A stretch of DNA of 43,067 nt from Bacteroidales bacterium (GCA_012513795.1 JAAZBN010000119.1:1-43067); one strand, 5' to 3'; counted from the first letter of the stretch, positions 27,285 to 37,553 are shown. Numbers and translations are program-made. The notes: generated by a model from the letters alone, not told the origin.

Positions 27285-29645
27285 ATGAAGATATTAAAAT
27301 TCCTCCCCCTCCTGTTCTTTCTTTTATTATCCGGCTGCAAAATCAACCCCGGTCCAACAGGCAGGTATGTTTTATGGTATGACAGGCCTGCCGGGGAGTG
27401 GACAGAAGCTTTACCTGTGGGTAACGGGCGGCTTGGAGGGATGTTGTTCGGTGATCCGTCAGTTGAGCGCCTTCAGGTAAATGAGGAATCGCTGTGGGGC
27501 GGGGTGAATGTGCCCAACAATAATCCCGATGCCCTGCAAAATCTGCCGAAGATAAGGGAGCTGATCCTTGACGGAAAGATCCCTGAAGCGTATGAGCTAT
27601 CAGAAAAGTATCTGGCAGGCATTCCCGGCAAGACCTGGTCATACCAGACTGTCGGAGATATCTTTTTCCGGTTTGCTGATACCTCTGCTGCAACCGACTA
27701 CCGTCGCGAGCTTGACCTGGCAACGGGCATTGCACGGGTCAGTTTCAAAAGGAACGGGAAGAAGGTTCAATATGAGGTTTATGTACCTGCCGGAGAAGAT
27801 CTGATGGTTATCAGCATGCGTTCACAGGATGAGGGTGGTCTTGACATGGATATCATGATGACCCGGCCCCAGGATGCCGTAATAACCGTCTCTGACAACA
27901 GGATTGACATGGAGGGGCAGATCATTGACCCTGAAGACCCGGAGAGAGGTCCCGCAGGTGAACACATGAAGTTCTTTGCCTCGCTGATAGTCATCAGCTG
28001 TGACGGAGAGCTGAAGGCAGGCGAAACAACACTCCACTATTCGGGAGGAACAGAGATGACACTATACTTCAACGCCCGGACAGATTACAACATTGATTTG
28101 CTGAACTTTGACAGGACTATTGATCCAAGGATGGAATGTACCGAAGCTATCAGCAAAGCATCATGGAAACCTTTTACAAGGATACGCAAGGAGCACATAA
28201 GTGAACACTCCGCAATGTTCAACAGGGTTGATCTTGACCTGGGAGGTGATCCGGTTCTGGAAGGAATCCCCACGGATGAACGGCTCAGGATGTTTCAGGC
28301 CGGTGGTGATGATCCGGGGCTGATTGAAACATATTTTCAGTACGGGCGGTACCTGCTGATGGGCTCATCGCGCTATCCGGCGCAATTACCTGCAAACCTG
28401 CAGGGTATATGGAACAAGGATTTTTCCGCCCCGTGGAATTCTGATTATCACACCAACATAAATCTTCAGATGAACTACTGGCCGGCGGAGGTTTGCAACC
28501 TTGCCGAGACCACCTGGCCGCTTGTCCGCTTCATGGAGGAGCTGACCATTCCCGGAGGTGTGACAGCGAAGGAAACATATGGTGCGAAGGGGTGGGCTTT
28601 ACATCACACAACGGACGTCTTCGGCAAGACTGCGGTGATTGATGGTGTATATTGGGGGATGTTTCCCCTGGGTGGCGCCTGGATGACACTTCCGCTGTGG
28701 GAACACTATGAATTCATGAATGATACAACATATCTCCGGGAGCATGCCTATCCGGTCATGAAAGGTGCCGCAGAGTTTATAAGGACATTTCTGGTACCCG
28801 ACAGCCGGGGGAGGCTTGTCACTGTCCCCTCCTACTCTCCGGAGAACAGCTATATTGATCCGGTCTCGGGGAAGGAATTCAAGCTTACCTATGCACCTTC
28901 AATGGATAACCAGATTATCCGTGAGGTTCTCGGCAACTGCCGCAAGGCTGCCGGTATCATTGACATTGACCGTGAGTGGTCTGATTCGCTGCAATATATC
29001 CTTGAAAGGATTCCACCCGACAGGGTGGCCTCCAACGGGACCATCATGGAATGGATTGAGGAGTATGAGGAGGCAGAGCCGGGTCACAGGCACATGTCTC
29101 ATCTCTTCGCTCTGCATCCCGGGACGCAGATAACCCCAGAAACACCGGAGCTGTATGCAGCCGCGCGCCGTACTCTGGAGCGGCGTCTGGAGCACGGCGG
29201 AGGCCATACCGGCTGGAGCAGGGCATGGATCATCAACTTCTATGCAAGGCTGTATGATGGTGACGAGGCTTACAAACATGTAAGGCTATTGTTGGAGAAA
29301 TCCACCCTTCCGAATCTCTTTGACAATCATCCACCGTTCCAGATAGACGGCAATTTCGGGGGTACGGCCGGCCTTGCCGAGATGCTTGTGCAAAGTCACG
29401 GCGGGGTGGTGCGGGTGCTGCCGGCCCTGCCGGCAGCATGGCCTGAAGGAAAGGTAACCGGACTCAAGGCCAGGGGCAATTTCGAGGTAGGGATAGAATG
29501 GAGCGCCGGTGTTGCAGAAAAAATCACCGTAAAATCGCTCTCCGGGGCGCCGCTGAATCTGTCCTATCGCGGAAATCACATTACAATGGATACCGAAAAG
29601 GGAATAACATACAGATTTGACAGCAACCTGAAATGGATAAAGTAA
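27285..29645 (+). CDS. Glycoside hydrolase family 95 protein (alpha-L-fucosidase/galactosidase-like)
   Basis: LWYDRPAGEWTEALPVGNGRLGGMLFGDPSVERLQVNEESLWGG; YPAQLPANLQGIWNKDFSAPWNSDYHTNINLQMNYWPAEVCNL; FQIDGNFGGTAGLAEMLVQSHGG. Confidence 0.95.
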   Translation: MKILKFLPLLFFLLLSGCKINPGPTGRYVLWYDRPAGEWTEALPVGNGRLGGMLFGDPSVERLQVNEESLWGGVNVPNNNPDALQNLPKIRELILDGKIPEAYELSEKYLAGIPGKTWSYQTVGDIFFRFADTSAATDYRRELDLATGIARVSFKRNGKKVQYEVYVPAGEDLMVISMRSQDEGGLDMDIMMTRPQDAVITVSDNRIDMEGQIIDPEDPERGPAGEHMKFFASLIVISCDGELKAGETTLHYSGGTEMTLYFNARTDYNIDLLNFDRTIDPRMECTEAISKASWKPFTRIRKEHISEHSAMFNRVDLDLGGDPVLEGIPTDERLRMFQAGGDDPGLIETYFQYGRYLLMGSSRYPAQLPANLQGIWNKDFSAPWNSDYHTNINLQMNYWPAEVCNLAETTWPLVRFMEELTIPGGVTAKETYGAKGWALHHTTDVFGKTAVIDGVYWGMFPLGGAWMTLPLWEHYEFMNDTTYLREHAYPVMKGAAEFIRTFLVPDSRGRLVTVPSYSPENSYIDPVSGKEFKLTYAPSMDNQIIREVLGNCRKAAGIIDIDREWSDSLQYILERIPPDRVASNGTIMEWIEEYEEAEPGHRHMSHLFALHPGTQITPETPELYAAARRTLERRLEHGGGHTGWSRAWIINFYARLYDGDEAYKHVRLLLEKSTLPNLFDNHPPFQIDGNFGGTAGLAEMLVQSHGGVVRVLPALPAAWPEGKVTGLKARGNFEVGIEWSAGVAEKITVKSLSGAPLNLSYRGNHITMDTEKGITYRFDSNLKWIK

Positions 29646-30181
29646 TCTTCTTCATTGCCCTGAGCCTGCCGGTAATATTCTTTTCAGAAAAGAGCCTGTT
29701 TGAACCGCACAGCCACGGATTCACCAGGTTTTTCAGCTGGGAGTGCATCATTGTGCTTTTTGCTGTCAATTATGAGAAATGGTTCACAGATCCGTTATCG
29801 GTGAAACAGCTGATCTCATGGATCCTGCTCATAATATCTGCATGGTTTGTGATTGAAGCTGCCGTCAGGCTGCACCGTGCAAGGAAGCCGGGTGTTGTCA
29901 GGGTTGACGAGAAGCTTTTCAGGTTCGAGAAGACAACTGAGCTGGTCACGACAGGCATTTTCAAGTATATAAGGCACCCGATGTATTCATCGCTGCTGTG
30001 TCTGACATGGGGGATCTGGTTCAAGCAGCCGCTCTGGTATACTGTTCCTGTGGCGCTGCTGTCGTCATGGTTGCTGTGGGTTACCGCCCGCCGTGATGAA
30101 AACGAGTGCCTCTCATATTTCGGAGAGAAGTACAGTGAGTACATGAGGGGAACGAAAAGGCTTATCCCCTTCATTATGTGA
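29633..30181 (+). CDS. Isoprenylcysteine carboxyl methyltransferase-like (ICMT/PEMT) membrane protein
   Basis: ELVTTGIFKYIRHPMYSSLLCLTWGIWF...RRDENECLSYFGEKYSEYMRGTKRLIPFI. Confidence 0.88.
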   Translation: MDKVIFFIALSLPVIFFSEKSLFEPHSHGFTRFFSWECIIVLFAVNYEKWFTDPLSVKQLISWILLIISAWFVIEAAVRLHRARKPGVVRVDEKLFRFEKTTELVTTGIFKYIRHPMYSSLLCLTWGIWFKQPLWYTVPVALLSSWLLWVTARRDENECLSYFGEKYSEYMRGTKRLIPFIM

Positions 30182-30201
30182 GCTCACAGGGGGCCCCGGG
30201 C

Positions 30202-30279
30202 AGCGGTTGACAGCCGCGGGAGGCACAGGCGGCTGACGGCCGCAGGAGGCATGGGCGGCTGACGGCCGCAGGAGGCATG
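30202..30279. repeat. Three tandem 26-bp GC-rich units, each with a hairpin
   Basis: Units at 30202, 30228, 30254; units 2-3 are GGCGGCTGACGGCCGCAGGAGGCATG. GCGGC-tgacg-GCCGC hairpin in each (unit 1: GCGGT-tgaca-GCCGC). Confidence 0.85.
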
Positions 30280-30371
30280 GGCAGGGGTGCAGGTCAGGCC
30301 GGCAGCGTCACGGGACACCAGGTGGCAGAGCCGCATGACACCAGCCGGCAACATCCAACCCCGCGTCCCTT

Positions 30372-32876
30372 TCAGAGATTCTTGTCAGGGTACATCTCGT
30401 TCCAGTGCTGTGGCTGGTTCTTCAGTTTCATGTCAAACCATGACATGATTGTATTATGCCATTCAATCCGCTTTTTGTAGTCAAGGATATGATGGTTTTC
30501 TCCACTGACGAGTACCATCTCCACATCCTTACCCAGGATTTTCAGGGCTGCATAATACTGCAGGCTCTCACCTACCGGCACGTTGGTGTCAGCCGTTCCG
30601 TGGAGCAACAGTATCGAGTTACTGAATTTGTCGGCGTTGAATAACGGGCTGTTATCCACGTATATATCCTTTCTGTTCCAGGGATAGCTTCCCCTGGTGG
30701 CGCCCGAGCTGTATGAATAGCCCCAGTATCCCTCACCCCAGTAGCTTGAGATGTCACTGATGCCGGCATGGGCAATTGCAGTCCGGAAAATATCGGTCCG
30801 GGTCTGCAGCATCATGGTGGTGAACCCGCCATATGAAGCGCCGATACATCCTACATTAGCAGCATCGGCAGAGGGAAACGCGGCCAGGAACTTCTTCGTG
30901 CCTTCGATTATATCATCAATTGCCTCACGTCCCCAGCCATTCACGTGCAGGGCTGAGAAATCCTGCCCGAATCCGGTTGATCCGGAAGGCTGCATGACAT
31001 AAACCATATACCCTTCGGCAGCCCATATTCCCTTGGGATAACGCCCCCCGAAAGACCTGTCGGTGGGAGTTGTACCACCATAGAAGTTCACGATCAGGGG
31101 ATATTTTTTCGACGGGTCATAGTTTACCGGGTAGTATACCCTTCCATAGATTGTTGTTCCGCGGGAGTTTTTGAAATTCCATTCTTCCGTCCGCCCGGAT
31201 AACACATCTGCCATACGGTCTGCCCCCGGATCAGAGAGCAATGATGATTTCCCGGTTGCCAGGTCAAGTGCATATAGTTTTTCCGGAGTGCTTATGCTTG
31301 TACCACGCAGAACAGCAACCGTTTTGTTTTCCGCAAAATCTGCTGAAGTGATCACCTCCACCGGCACATCGATTTTTGTAAAGCTCCGCTTTTTCGGGTC
31401 AAGCCTGTAGAGGTTCACGCAGTCACGTTCCGTGGCGGTAAGGTATATTTTGCCATCCGGTGCCCAGTGGGCCATCCCGGCTGCCGGTTCAAAATTGCGT
31501 GTGAGAGGTTCGGCTTTCCGGGTCTTCAGGTCAAACATGAAAAGCTGTGTATCATAGCTGTTTGGGATTCGTCCCTCGCTCACCTTCACCCCGATGGTGC
31601 CGAAAGTCTCAGGACCGCCTGATACGAGCAGTTGTGTTCCGTCAGGCGAGTACTGGCATGAACCGCCGTAAAGCTTGTCCTTCCAGATTGTATCGAGCTG
31701 CATGGTACTGATTTCCAGCTCATAGAGAGTCTGCTTTGAGAAAGGGACCTCGCTGTAGTCCTGACGGGAAACCGAAAAGAGTACCCTCCTGCCGTCGGGA
31801 CTGATTGCATGCAGAGAGGCTGACTGCGACCCTGCGGTAAGCGGCTGTGACAGCTTCGTGCCAGGGTTATATATATACAGGTAGCTCCTGTTGCGCGTTC
31901 CCGGGATGCGGTCATCATTGTCAAAGACCCGTTTCAGATCACCGGTTTTCTCAGCCTCTTCATTTTTCGAGTACACAAAATAATCTTCCGCAGGCGACCA
32001 TACAATGCGGCCGGGCGATTTCAGCCCTGATGCGGCAACACTTTCCGTTCCTGTCTTCATGTCATATATGATCACATCGCTGGTTCCCTCCCTGTCTACC
32101 TGGTAAAAAAAGCGGTCTGATCGTGGCATCCAGTCAGCGCGGAGTGCAATGTTCCGCAGGGCGAAAAGGTTCCTGTTAAGTTCCATATCATATACCCGGA
32201 AGGAGCTCTGGGATTTCCCGCTCCCCGGCAAGACCTCTGTTGTCTGGATAAGTACATATTTGCCTGAAGGAGAAAGTCTTGCCCCGGATATGCTCACCCC
32301 TTCAAGGACATCATTGATTGTAAGTGTCCGGCCGGGGTCTGTGTTCCATGCCAGCACTGCCTGATCAGTTGCTGCTGATATGTCAGCGCCGAACCTGAGT
32401 GTTTTCTCCGTACTTATCAGTTTCAGGCTTAACTCGTGGATTCCTGTTCCCAGTGTCAGATCAATCTTAACAGGCCGCTCCGAAGGCCTGCCCTGTGATT
32501 TCACCTTTTTGCCGTTGAGGCTGAGTTCGAAGATCGCATTGGTTGAAATATTTACCGATGCTTTGGTCCACCTGTCGGTGCTGATGAATCCGGTCATCCT
32601 GACCAGCTGGCACTCACCGTTGACTGAAGTGACAAGGCTGTCGACCGGCAGGGTTATAACCGGCCATGTTTTCATGTCAGCATCATCAGCCTGCACATTT
32701 TCGAGAAGGGCTGCCGCATCAAATTTTTTACCGTCAACCGATGGCTGATCAGCAAAGAACGGCAGAAAGAGCTGGTTAACCCCGGAGATCCTCCAGACAT
32801 TGCATTCAGTTTTGTTTTGTGCAGTTGTTGCTACTGCAATCAGTATCAGCAATAAAGAGCCGGTGAGTTTTTTCAT
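30372..32876 (-). CDS. S9 family peptidase (DPP IV/prolyl oligopeptidase family), secreted
   Basis: GCIGASYGGFTTMMLQTRTDIFRTAIAHAGISD; LLLHGTADTNVPVGES; ENHHILDYKKRIEWHNTIMSWFD. Confidence 0.93.
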   Translation of the reverse strand: MKKLTGSLLLILIAVATTAQNKTECNVWRISGVNQLFLPFFADQPSVDGKKFDAAALLENVQADDADMKTWPVITLPVDSLVTSVNGECQLVRMTGFISTDRWTKASVNISTNAIFELSLNGKKVKSQGRPSERPVKIDLTLGTGIHELSLKLISTEKTLRFGADISAATDQAVLAWNTDPGRTLTINDVLEGVSISGARLSPSGKYVLIQTTEVLPGSGKSQSSFRVYDMELNRNLFALRNIALRADWMPRSDRFFYQVDREGTSDVIIYDMKTGTESVAASGLKSPGRIVWSPAEDYFVYSKNEEAEKTGDLKRVFDNDDRIPGTRNRSYLYIYNPGTKLSQPLTAGSQSASLHAISPDGRRVLFSVSRQDYSEVPFSKQTLYELEISTMQLDTIWKDKLYGGSCQYSPDGTQLLVSGGPETFGTIGVKVSEGRIPNSYDTQLFMFDLKTRKAEPLTRNFEPAAGMAHWAPDGKIYLTATERDCVNLYRLDPKKRSFTKIDVPVEVITSADFAENKTVAVLRGTSISTPEKLYALDLATGKSSLLSDPGADRMADVLSGRTEEWNFKNSRGTTIYGRVYYPVNYDPSKKYPLIVNFYGGTTPTDRSFGGRYPKGIWAAEGYMVYVMQPSGSTGFGQDFSALHVNGWGREAIDDIIEGTKKFLAAFPSADAANVGCIGASYGGFTTMMLQTRTDIFRTAIAHAGISDISSYWGEGYWGYSYSSGATRGSYPWNRKDIYVDNSPLFNADKFSNSILLLHGTADTNVPVGESLQYYAALKILGKDVEMVLVSGENHHILDYKKRIEWHNTIMSWFDMKLKNQPQHWNEMYPDKNL

Positions 32877-32927
32877 TTTATTTGATTTTTGTTGTTTTCA
32901 GTTGTTTCAGGGAGAAAACCGGATAAC

Positions 32928-34502
32928 CTATCTCCAACTGTCAATCTTGTCGAGCGGGTAGATCGGCCTTGGGATATTCACATAGTTAAGTGCGGACGGA
33001 TTGATATTGCTCAGTCCGGGTGATACCACATTGACAGTCTTCCTGTTGTAAAGGAGGTAGTTGTATCTGAAGGGGAATAGGTTCTTCACGACAACTATAT
33101 CGGCTTTCCAGATTGATAGGCCAAGGTCTTTAAAATCAGCGGGTGTACGCGAAGCCATAGGCAGCTCAGAGATAATCAGGTGTATCCCGTCATGTTTCAC
33201 TATGAGTGTCTTTCCGAAAGAGGTCTCCTGCTTGAGGGTTACAATTCCCGTGTAGGTGAAGGGCTGGTTATAGACCGTGTCTATCTTCCCTCCCACTGTC
33301 AGTGTCACCTCATCACCGATATTGCTGTTCCACGCTTCGCGTGCGGCAGCCTCATCGCGCAGGGCGATATATGAGGTCAGCTCACTGCCCTTCTCCACAA
33401 GTGCTTTCAGTATCCAGGTGCTTTCGCCCGGGGTACCTGTTCCAACGGCGTCAGAGACATCGCAGAAGACAAGTGTACCCAGTGCCCTTGCGACCTTTTT
33501 TTCGAGTGCAATAGCAACAGCTTCTTCAGGGCTGTTCCCTTCAGGCTGCGGCACATCCCGCACTGCCCAGGCCATCTCCGCGATTTCATCGGCCAGTTTC
33601 TGCGACAATCCATTATTACCATCGGTTATGGCTATTGTGCTGTAACCCAGCTCCGGCTCATCGATCCATATATGTACCGGGAAGAAGGAAACAGAGAGAA
33701 CGTCAGGCTGCTTTTCCATCTTCTTCATCGAGGAAAATATCTTCCTGAACGGGGGGAGGAAATCGACGTTGATGCCACCACCCTTCAGGAGCTTCATCTT
33801 GTTCACGGTCATGACCGGTTCAATCTCGCCAAGAACAGTGCGGATGAGCAGGTCTCCTGCCCTGAAGGCGGTTTTGAAATGGTCACGGTGAGGGTTGGTA
33901 TGGTAACCGACAATAATGTCAGCATTTTCAGCCCTGCGGCGGGTTACGTTCGCATGGAGGTCAAAGGTAACGGCAATTTTCACATCCGTGCCAACCGTAT
34001 CCCTGAGTGTTTTGATCAGGTCACCCTCGGGGTCGAACATACCCTGTACTCCCATGGCTCCATGCAATGAGAGGTAGATTCCGTCAACCTTCTCCTGCCC
34101 GGCAACTGCATCAATGATAAGGTTCTTGATTTTCCGGTAGAACAGGCTGTCAACCGGTCCGCCCGACATCGATTTGGCCTGGAGTACCGGAACAGCTCTG
34201 ATCAGGCCTTTACCACTTTTCTCCACTGCGGAGAGGAAGCCTGCAAGCTGTTTGTCCTCCTCAATTGCTGAGGCTGGCACCTCGTCTCCGTAAAAGAGAT
34301 GATCAGCCTTGAAATTCATTTCGGTTGTTATCACCGGTGAGAAGCTGTTCACCTCGTGCATGAATTCAGCATAGAGAATTACCTTCTGATCTGAGGTGCT
34401 CCCGGATGAATTTTCTTCGGAGCAACCCGATAAGGCAGCGACTGTCACCGAAACCAGGACATAGATGATTTTACTGAAACGGAATTCAAATTTGGCTTTC
34501 AT
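32928..34502 (-). CDS. M81 family metallopeptidase (MlrC-like), predicted lipoprotein; alternative start 34523
   Basis: YAEFMHEVNSFSPVIT; GIYLSLHGAMGV; VTFDLHANVTRRRAENADIIVGYHTNPHRDHF; lipobox ALSGC. Confidence 0.9.
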   Translation of the reverse strand: MKAKFEFRFSKIIYVLVSVTVAALSGCSEENSSGSTSDQKVILYAEFMHEVNSFSPVITTEMNFKADHLFYGDEVPASAIEEDKQLAGFLSAVEKSGKGLIRAVPVLQAKSMSGGPVDSLFYRKIKNLIIDAVAGQEKVDGIYLSLHGAMGVQGMFDPEGDLIKTLRDTVGTDVKIAVTFDLHANVTRRRAENADIIVGYHTNPHRDHFKTAFRAGDLLIRTVLGEIEPVMTVNKMKLLKGGGINVDFLPPFRKIFSSMKKMEKQPDVLSVSFFPVHIWIDEPELGYSTIAITDGNNGLSQKLADEIAEMAWAVRDVPQPEGNSPEEAVAIALEKKVARALGTLVFCDVSDAVGTGTPGESTWILKALVEKGSELTSYIALRDEAAAREAWNSNIGDEVTLTVGGKIDTVYNQPFTYTGIVTLKQETSFGKTLIVKHDGIHLIISELPMASRTPADFKDLGLSIWKADIVVVKNLFPFRYNYLLYNRKTVNVVSPGLSNINPSALNYVNIPRPIYPLDKIDSWR

Positions 34503-34564
34503 AAATATTGGTATATTGGACAAAAATAGGAAAAACAGGATTTACCTTGCCTGTGCGGGTAATG

Positions 34565-34583
34565 TTAAACAATATATGTTTAA
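34565..34583. promoter_or_regulatory. Inverted repeat TTAAACA-atata-TGTTTAA in a divergent intergenic region
   Basis: Perfect 7-bp arms, 5-nt spacer, between the M81 gene (-) and ATG 34614 (+). Confidence 0.4.
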
Positions 34584-34613
34584 AATGGTTTTAAGCATCA
34601 AAAGGGAACAGAA

Positions 34614-35213
34614 ATGAAGGCAGAAAAGAGGATTGTTATTACAGTACTGATGCTTATGACTGTGGTGGTGGTGGTGGAGGCCCAGGACAGTAGCCGTGCA
34701 TTCGGGGAAGTCAGTCTTGCTGCCAATAATGCAGGGATGTATGTTCTGGGAGGCTGGGCACTGGCAAATATGGCGGCTGGTGCCTACGGATGGGCTGCAT
34801 TAGAGGGAGAAAAGAAGTATTTCAGTCAGATGAACCTGTTCTGGAATGTTGTCAACCTGTCAATTGCAGGATTTGCTCTGTACAGCAACTACAACGCTGA
34901 CCTGCTATCCCTTGGCGATGGTGAGATCATGACAAAGCATCTCAAAACGGAACGGCTATTTCTGATAAACTCAGGTCTTGATGTGGCATATATGGGTGCG
35001 GGGATACTGATGAGGCACCTCGGAACTGGTTCGGAGAGGAGGGGTGATCTGCTTAAAGGCTACGGCAACGCAGTGATATTACAGGGCGGTTTCCTCCTGG
35101 TATTCGACATTGTGATGTATTTTATCTTTCGTGATATAAGACCCGCCAGTATCGAATTAACCTCAGCGTTGCAGCAGGGAACTCTGCATGCTGGTATCAG
35201 AATTGCGTTCTGA
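34614..35213 (+). CDS. Conserved hypothetical membrane protein
   Basis: Signal peptide plus four hydrophobic segments; clean ORF. Confidence 0.65.
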   Translation: MKAEKRIVITVLMLMTVVVVVEAQDSSRAFGEVSLAANNAGMYVLGGWALANMAAGAYGWAALEGEKKYFSQMNLFWNVVNLSIAGFALYSNYNADLLSLGDGEIMTKHLKTERLFLINSGLDVAYMGAGILMRHLGTGSERRGDLLKGYGNAVILQGGFLLVFDIVMYFIFRDIRPASIELTSALQQGTLHAGIRIAF

Positions 35214-35330
35214 TCAGCCGGATCCCGGGAATCAGCATGACTTCCACAATGAGTATCCCTGTTAGTTGGTGTAGTGGCAGTGACCTGGAGCACAGCCAGG
35301 TAACGGTTTCTTATTCAATAGTCATTCCGG

Positions 35331-35833
35331 TTACGGAAGAGGGCGTGAGCGCAGCCAGTTAACCGCTGGGTCCGAAGCCAGGGAATGGTTGAAAAGTGCG
35401 CCCTGTTCCATCATCCCTTTCATGACGCAGTCAAGCCAGGGGACCATATACCTTGCCAGGATGGCGGTCTGTTCATCAGTATTCAGCCCGTCCCTGCAGC
35501 CTGCAAGTCTCTCGGCAGTGAAGCATTTCCGGCTATCGCCCATGCCGCAGTGTGATCCGTTGATAATCGAGATATAAGTCTTGCTTTCCGCACCCGAACG
35601 CTCATACATCGGCAGGTGATTCTTGTCTGGAGAGGTTATACAGTCACTTGTGCCTGAAAAGACCAGCGTTGGGGCCATGACACGGGGTAATAAGCCTCAA
35701 ATTTCACCCTCCTGTTACCCAGGGATTCATCCCTGAGTTCCATACTTTTGTGGCCAATTTTATACTGACCGGAAGTAGTCAGAATACAGCACATTATTAT
35801 TGAGAAAACCGGGACTGACCTTGAGAAAAACAT
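35331..35833 (-). pseudogene. Alpha/beta hydrolase with deleted core and frameshift
   Basis: N-term YKIGHKSMELRDESLGNRRVKFEAYYPVSW and C-term PTLVFSGTSDCITSPDKNHLPMYERSGAESKTYISIINGSHCGM are in different frames, joined near 35680. The GxSxG segment is missing. Confidence 0.75.
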
Positions 35834-36023
35834 ATTCAGCCTGATGTGTTGATTGGTTCCCGGAGCCTCAGGCACCGGGAGATACCAAATTAATCAATAT
35901 TTCGTTCCGTGACAACAATGATCATGCTCAGATGTCTGTGATTATGAAATGAATGTTATTTTTACACCGCAATGTCTGGACAGCTGCTAAGCTTGCTGAT
36001 CCTGAAACAGAAAACACTGATCT

Positions 36024-36785
36024 ATGGATATTATTCCCTTCAACCTCCTGGTCTGGATCTGGATCTCGGTTGCAATTGTTATTTTCATAGTGCTTCTGTT
36101 TGTCACTGCCCCGTTCGGAAGACACACGAACAGGAACTGGGGAGTGACCATACCTGACAGGCTGGGGTGGTTTCTGATGGAAATTCCCGGACCGGTCATA
36201 TACCTGTTGCTGGTGATCACCGGCAACGGACACAAAACGTTAACAGTCTGGATTATCACCGGCCTGTACCTTGCACATTACATCAACAGGGCAATAATTT
36301 ATCCTGCCAGAATAAGGGTTCGTGGCAAGCAAATGCCGCTGGTGGTTGCACTTATGGCTGTCTTCTTCAATTTTGTCAATGCCGGTTTCCTCGGTTACTT
36401 CGCCGGCACGCTTCAGACACACTATGATCCGGCATGGTTGTCAGATCCCCGGTTCATAACCGGGCTTGCTGTCTTCCTCACCGGGGCAGTCATAAACATC
36501 ACCTCAGATGAGAAGCTGATTCATCTGCGGAAGAAGAGTAACGGTGGCGGGTACCTGATCCCGCGGGGCGGGATGTTTGAAAAAATCTCCTGTCCCAATT
36601 TTTTTGGGGAGATAATTGAATGGGGAGGATATGCCATCCTATGCTGGTCACTGCCGGCACTGTCATTCTTTATCTGGACATTCTGCAACCTGGTACCACG
36701 GGCACTCTCTCACCACCGATGGTACAAAAGCCATTTCCCTGATTACCCGGCAGGCAGAAAGGCAGTTCTCCCTTATATTTTGTAA
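36024..36785 (+). CDS. Steroid 5-alpha-reductase-like/DUF1295 family membrane protein
   Basis: NRNWGVTIPDRLGWFLMEIPGPVIYLLL; LHYINRAIIYPARIRVRGKQMPLVV-like core; GGYLIPRGGMFEKISCPNFFGEIIEWGGYAIL. Confidence 0.88.
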   Translation: MDIIPFNLLVWIWISVAIVIFIVLLFVTAPFGRHTNRNWGVTIPDRLGWFLMEIPGPVIYLLLVITGNGHKTLTVWIITGLYLAHYINRAIIYPARIRVRGKQMPLVVALMAVFFNFVNAGFLGYFAGTLQTHYDPAWLSDPRFITGLAVFLTGAVINITSDEKLIHLRKKSNGGGYLIPRGGMFEKISCPNFFGEIIEWGGYAILCWSLPALSFFIWTFCNLVPRALSHHRWYKSHFPDYPAGRKAVLPYIL

Positions 36786-36809
36786 TTTGCCGTTTCAAAC
36801 AATGGTACA

Positions 36810-37553
36810 ATGAAAGGGACATACCTCAACTGGAAAGGACGTTTTCTGTGGATAGCCGTATTTGCGGTGGCAATGGGTTTCCTGGAAGCAATAGTGGTTG
36901 TCTATCTCAGGGAACTCTATTATCCTGACGGATTTGAATTTCCCCTTCGTCTCATGTCGGCTGACCTTGTCAGGGCCGAATGGATAAGGGAAACTGCAAC
37001 ACTTGTTATGCTGGCGGGTGTTGGCATGATTGCCGGCAGGAACGGCCTGCAGAGGCTGTTTTACGCGCTCTTTGCCTTCGGGGTATGGGATATTTTCTAT
37101 TATGTTGCACTTAAACTGCTGCTTGGCTGGCCTGCCTCACTTTTAACCTGGGATCTTCTCTTCCTGATACCGGTATCGTGGCTGGGTCCGGTGCTGGCTC
37201 CGGTGATAAACTCTGTGACCATGATAATTATGGCCCTGCTGTTAATCGGCAGACAGGAAAAAGGTTACTATGTCAGGCCGGGCATTTCAGACTGGATCCT
37301 GATCTTTAGCGGGGCGCTGGTAATTCTTTTTACCTACCTGGTTGATTATTCGGGACTGCTACTTGAGAGCGGGTTTCTGAGGTCCAAAGGGTCACCTGAA
37401 GCCGGCAAACTGCTGATGGAGATGATAACTGCCTTTGTACCTGGAAAATACAACTGGCCGTTGTTTATAGTTGGAGAAGCACTGATACTCGCTGCAACAG
37501 TGAATGTTCTAATAAGGAGTCGCAAATATTCAAGAGATGAAACAGTTAACTAA
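36810..37553 (+). CDS. Hypothetical integral membrane protein
   Basis: Clean ORF with about seven hydrophobic segments (FLWIAVFAVAMGFLEAIVVVYL etc.). Confidence 0.7.
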   Translation: MKGTYLNWKGRFLWIAVFAVAMGFLEAIVVVYLRELYYPDGFEFPLRLMSADLVRAEWIRETATLVMLAGVGMIAGRNGLQRLFYALFAFGVWDIFYYVALKLLLGWPASLLTWDLLFLIPVSWLGPVLAPVINSVTMIIMALLLIGRQEKGYYVRPGISDWILIFSGALVILFTYLVDYSGLLLESGFLRSKGSPEAGKLLMEMITAFVPGKYNWPLFIVGEALILAATVNVLIRSRKYSRDETVN

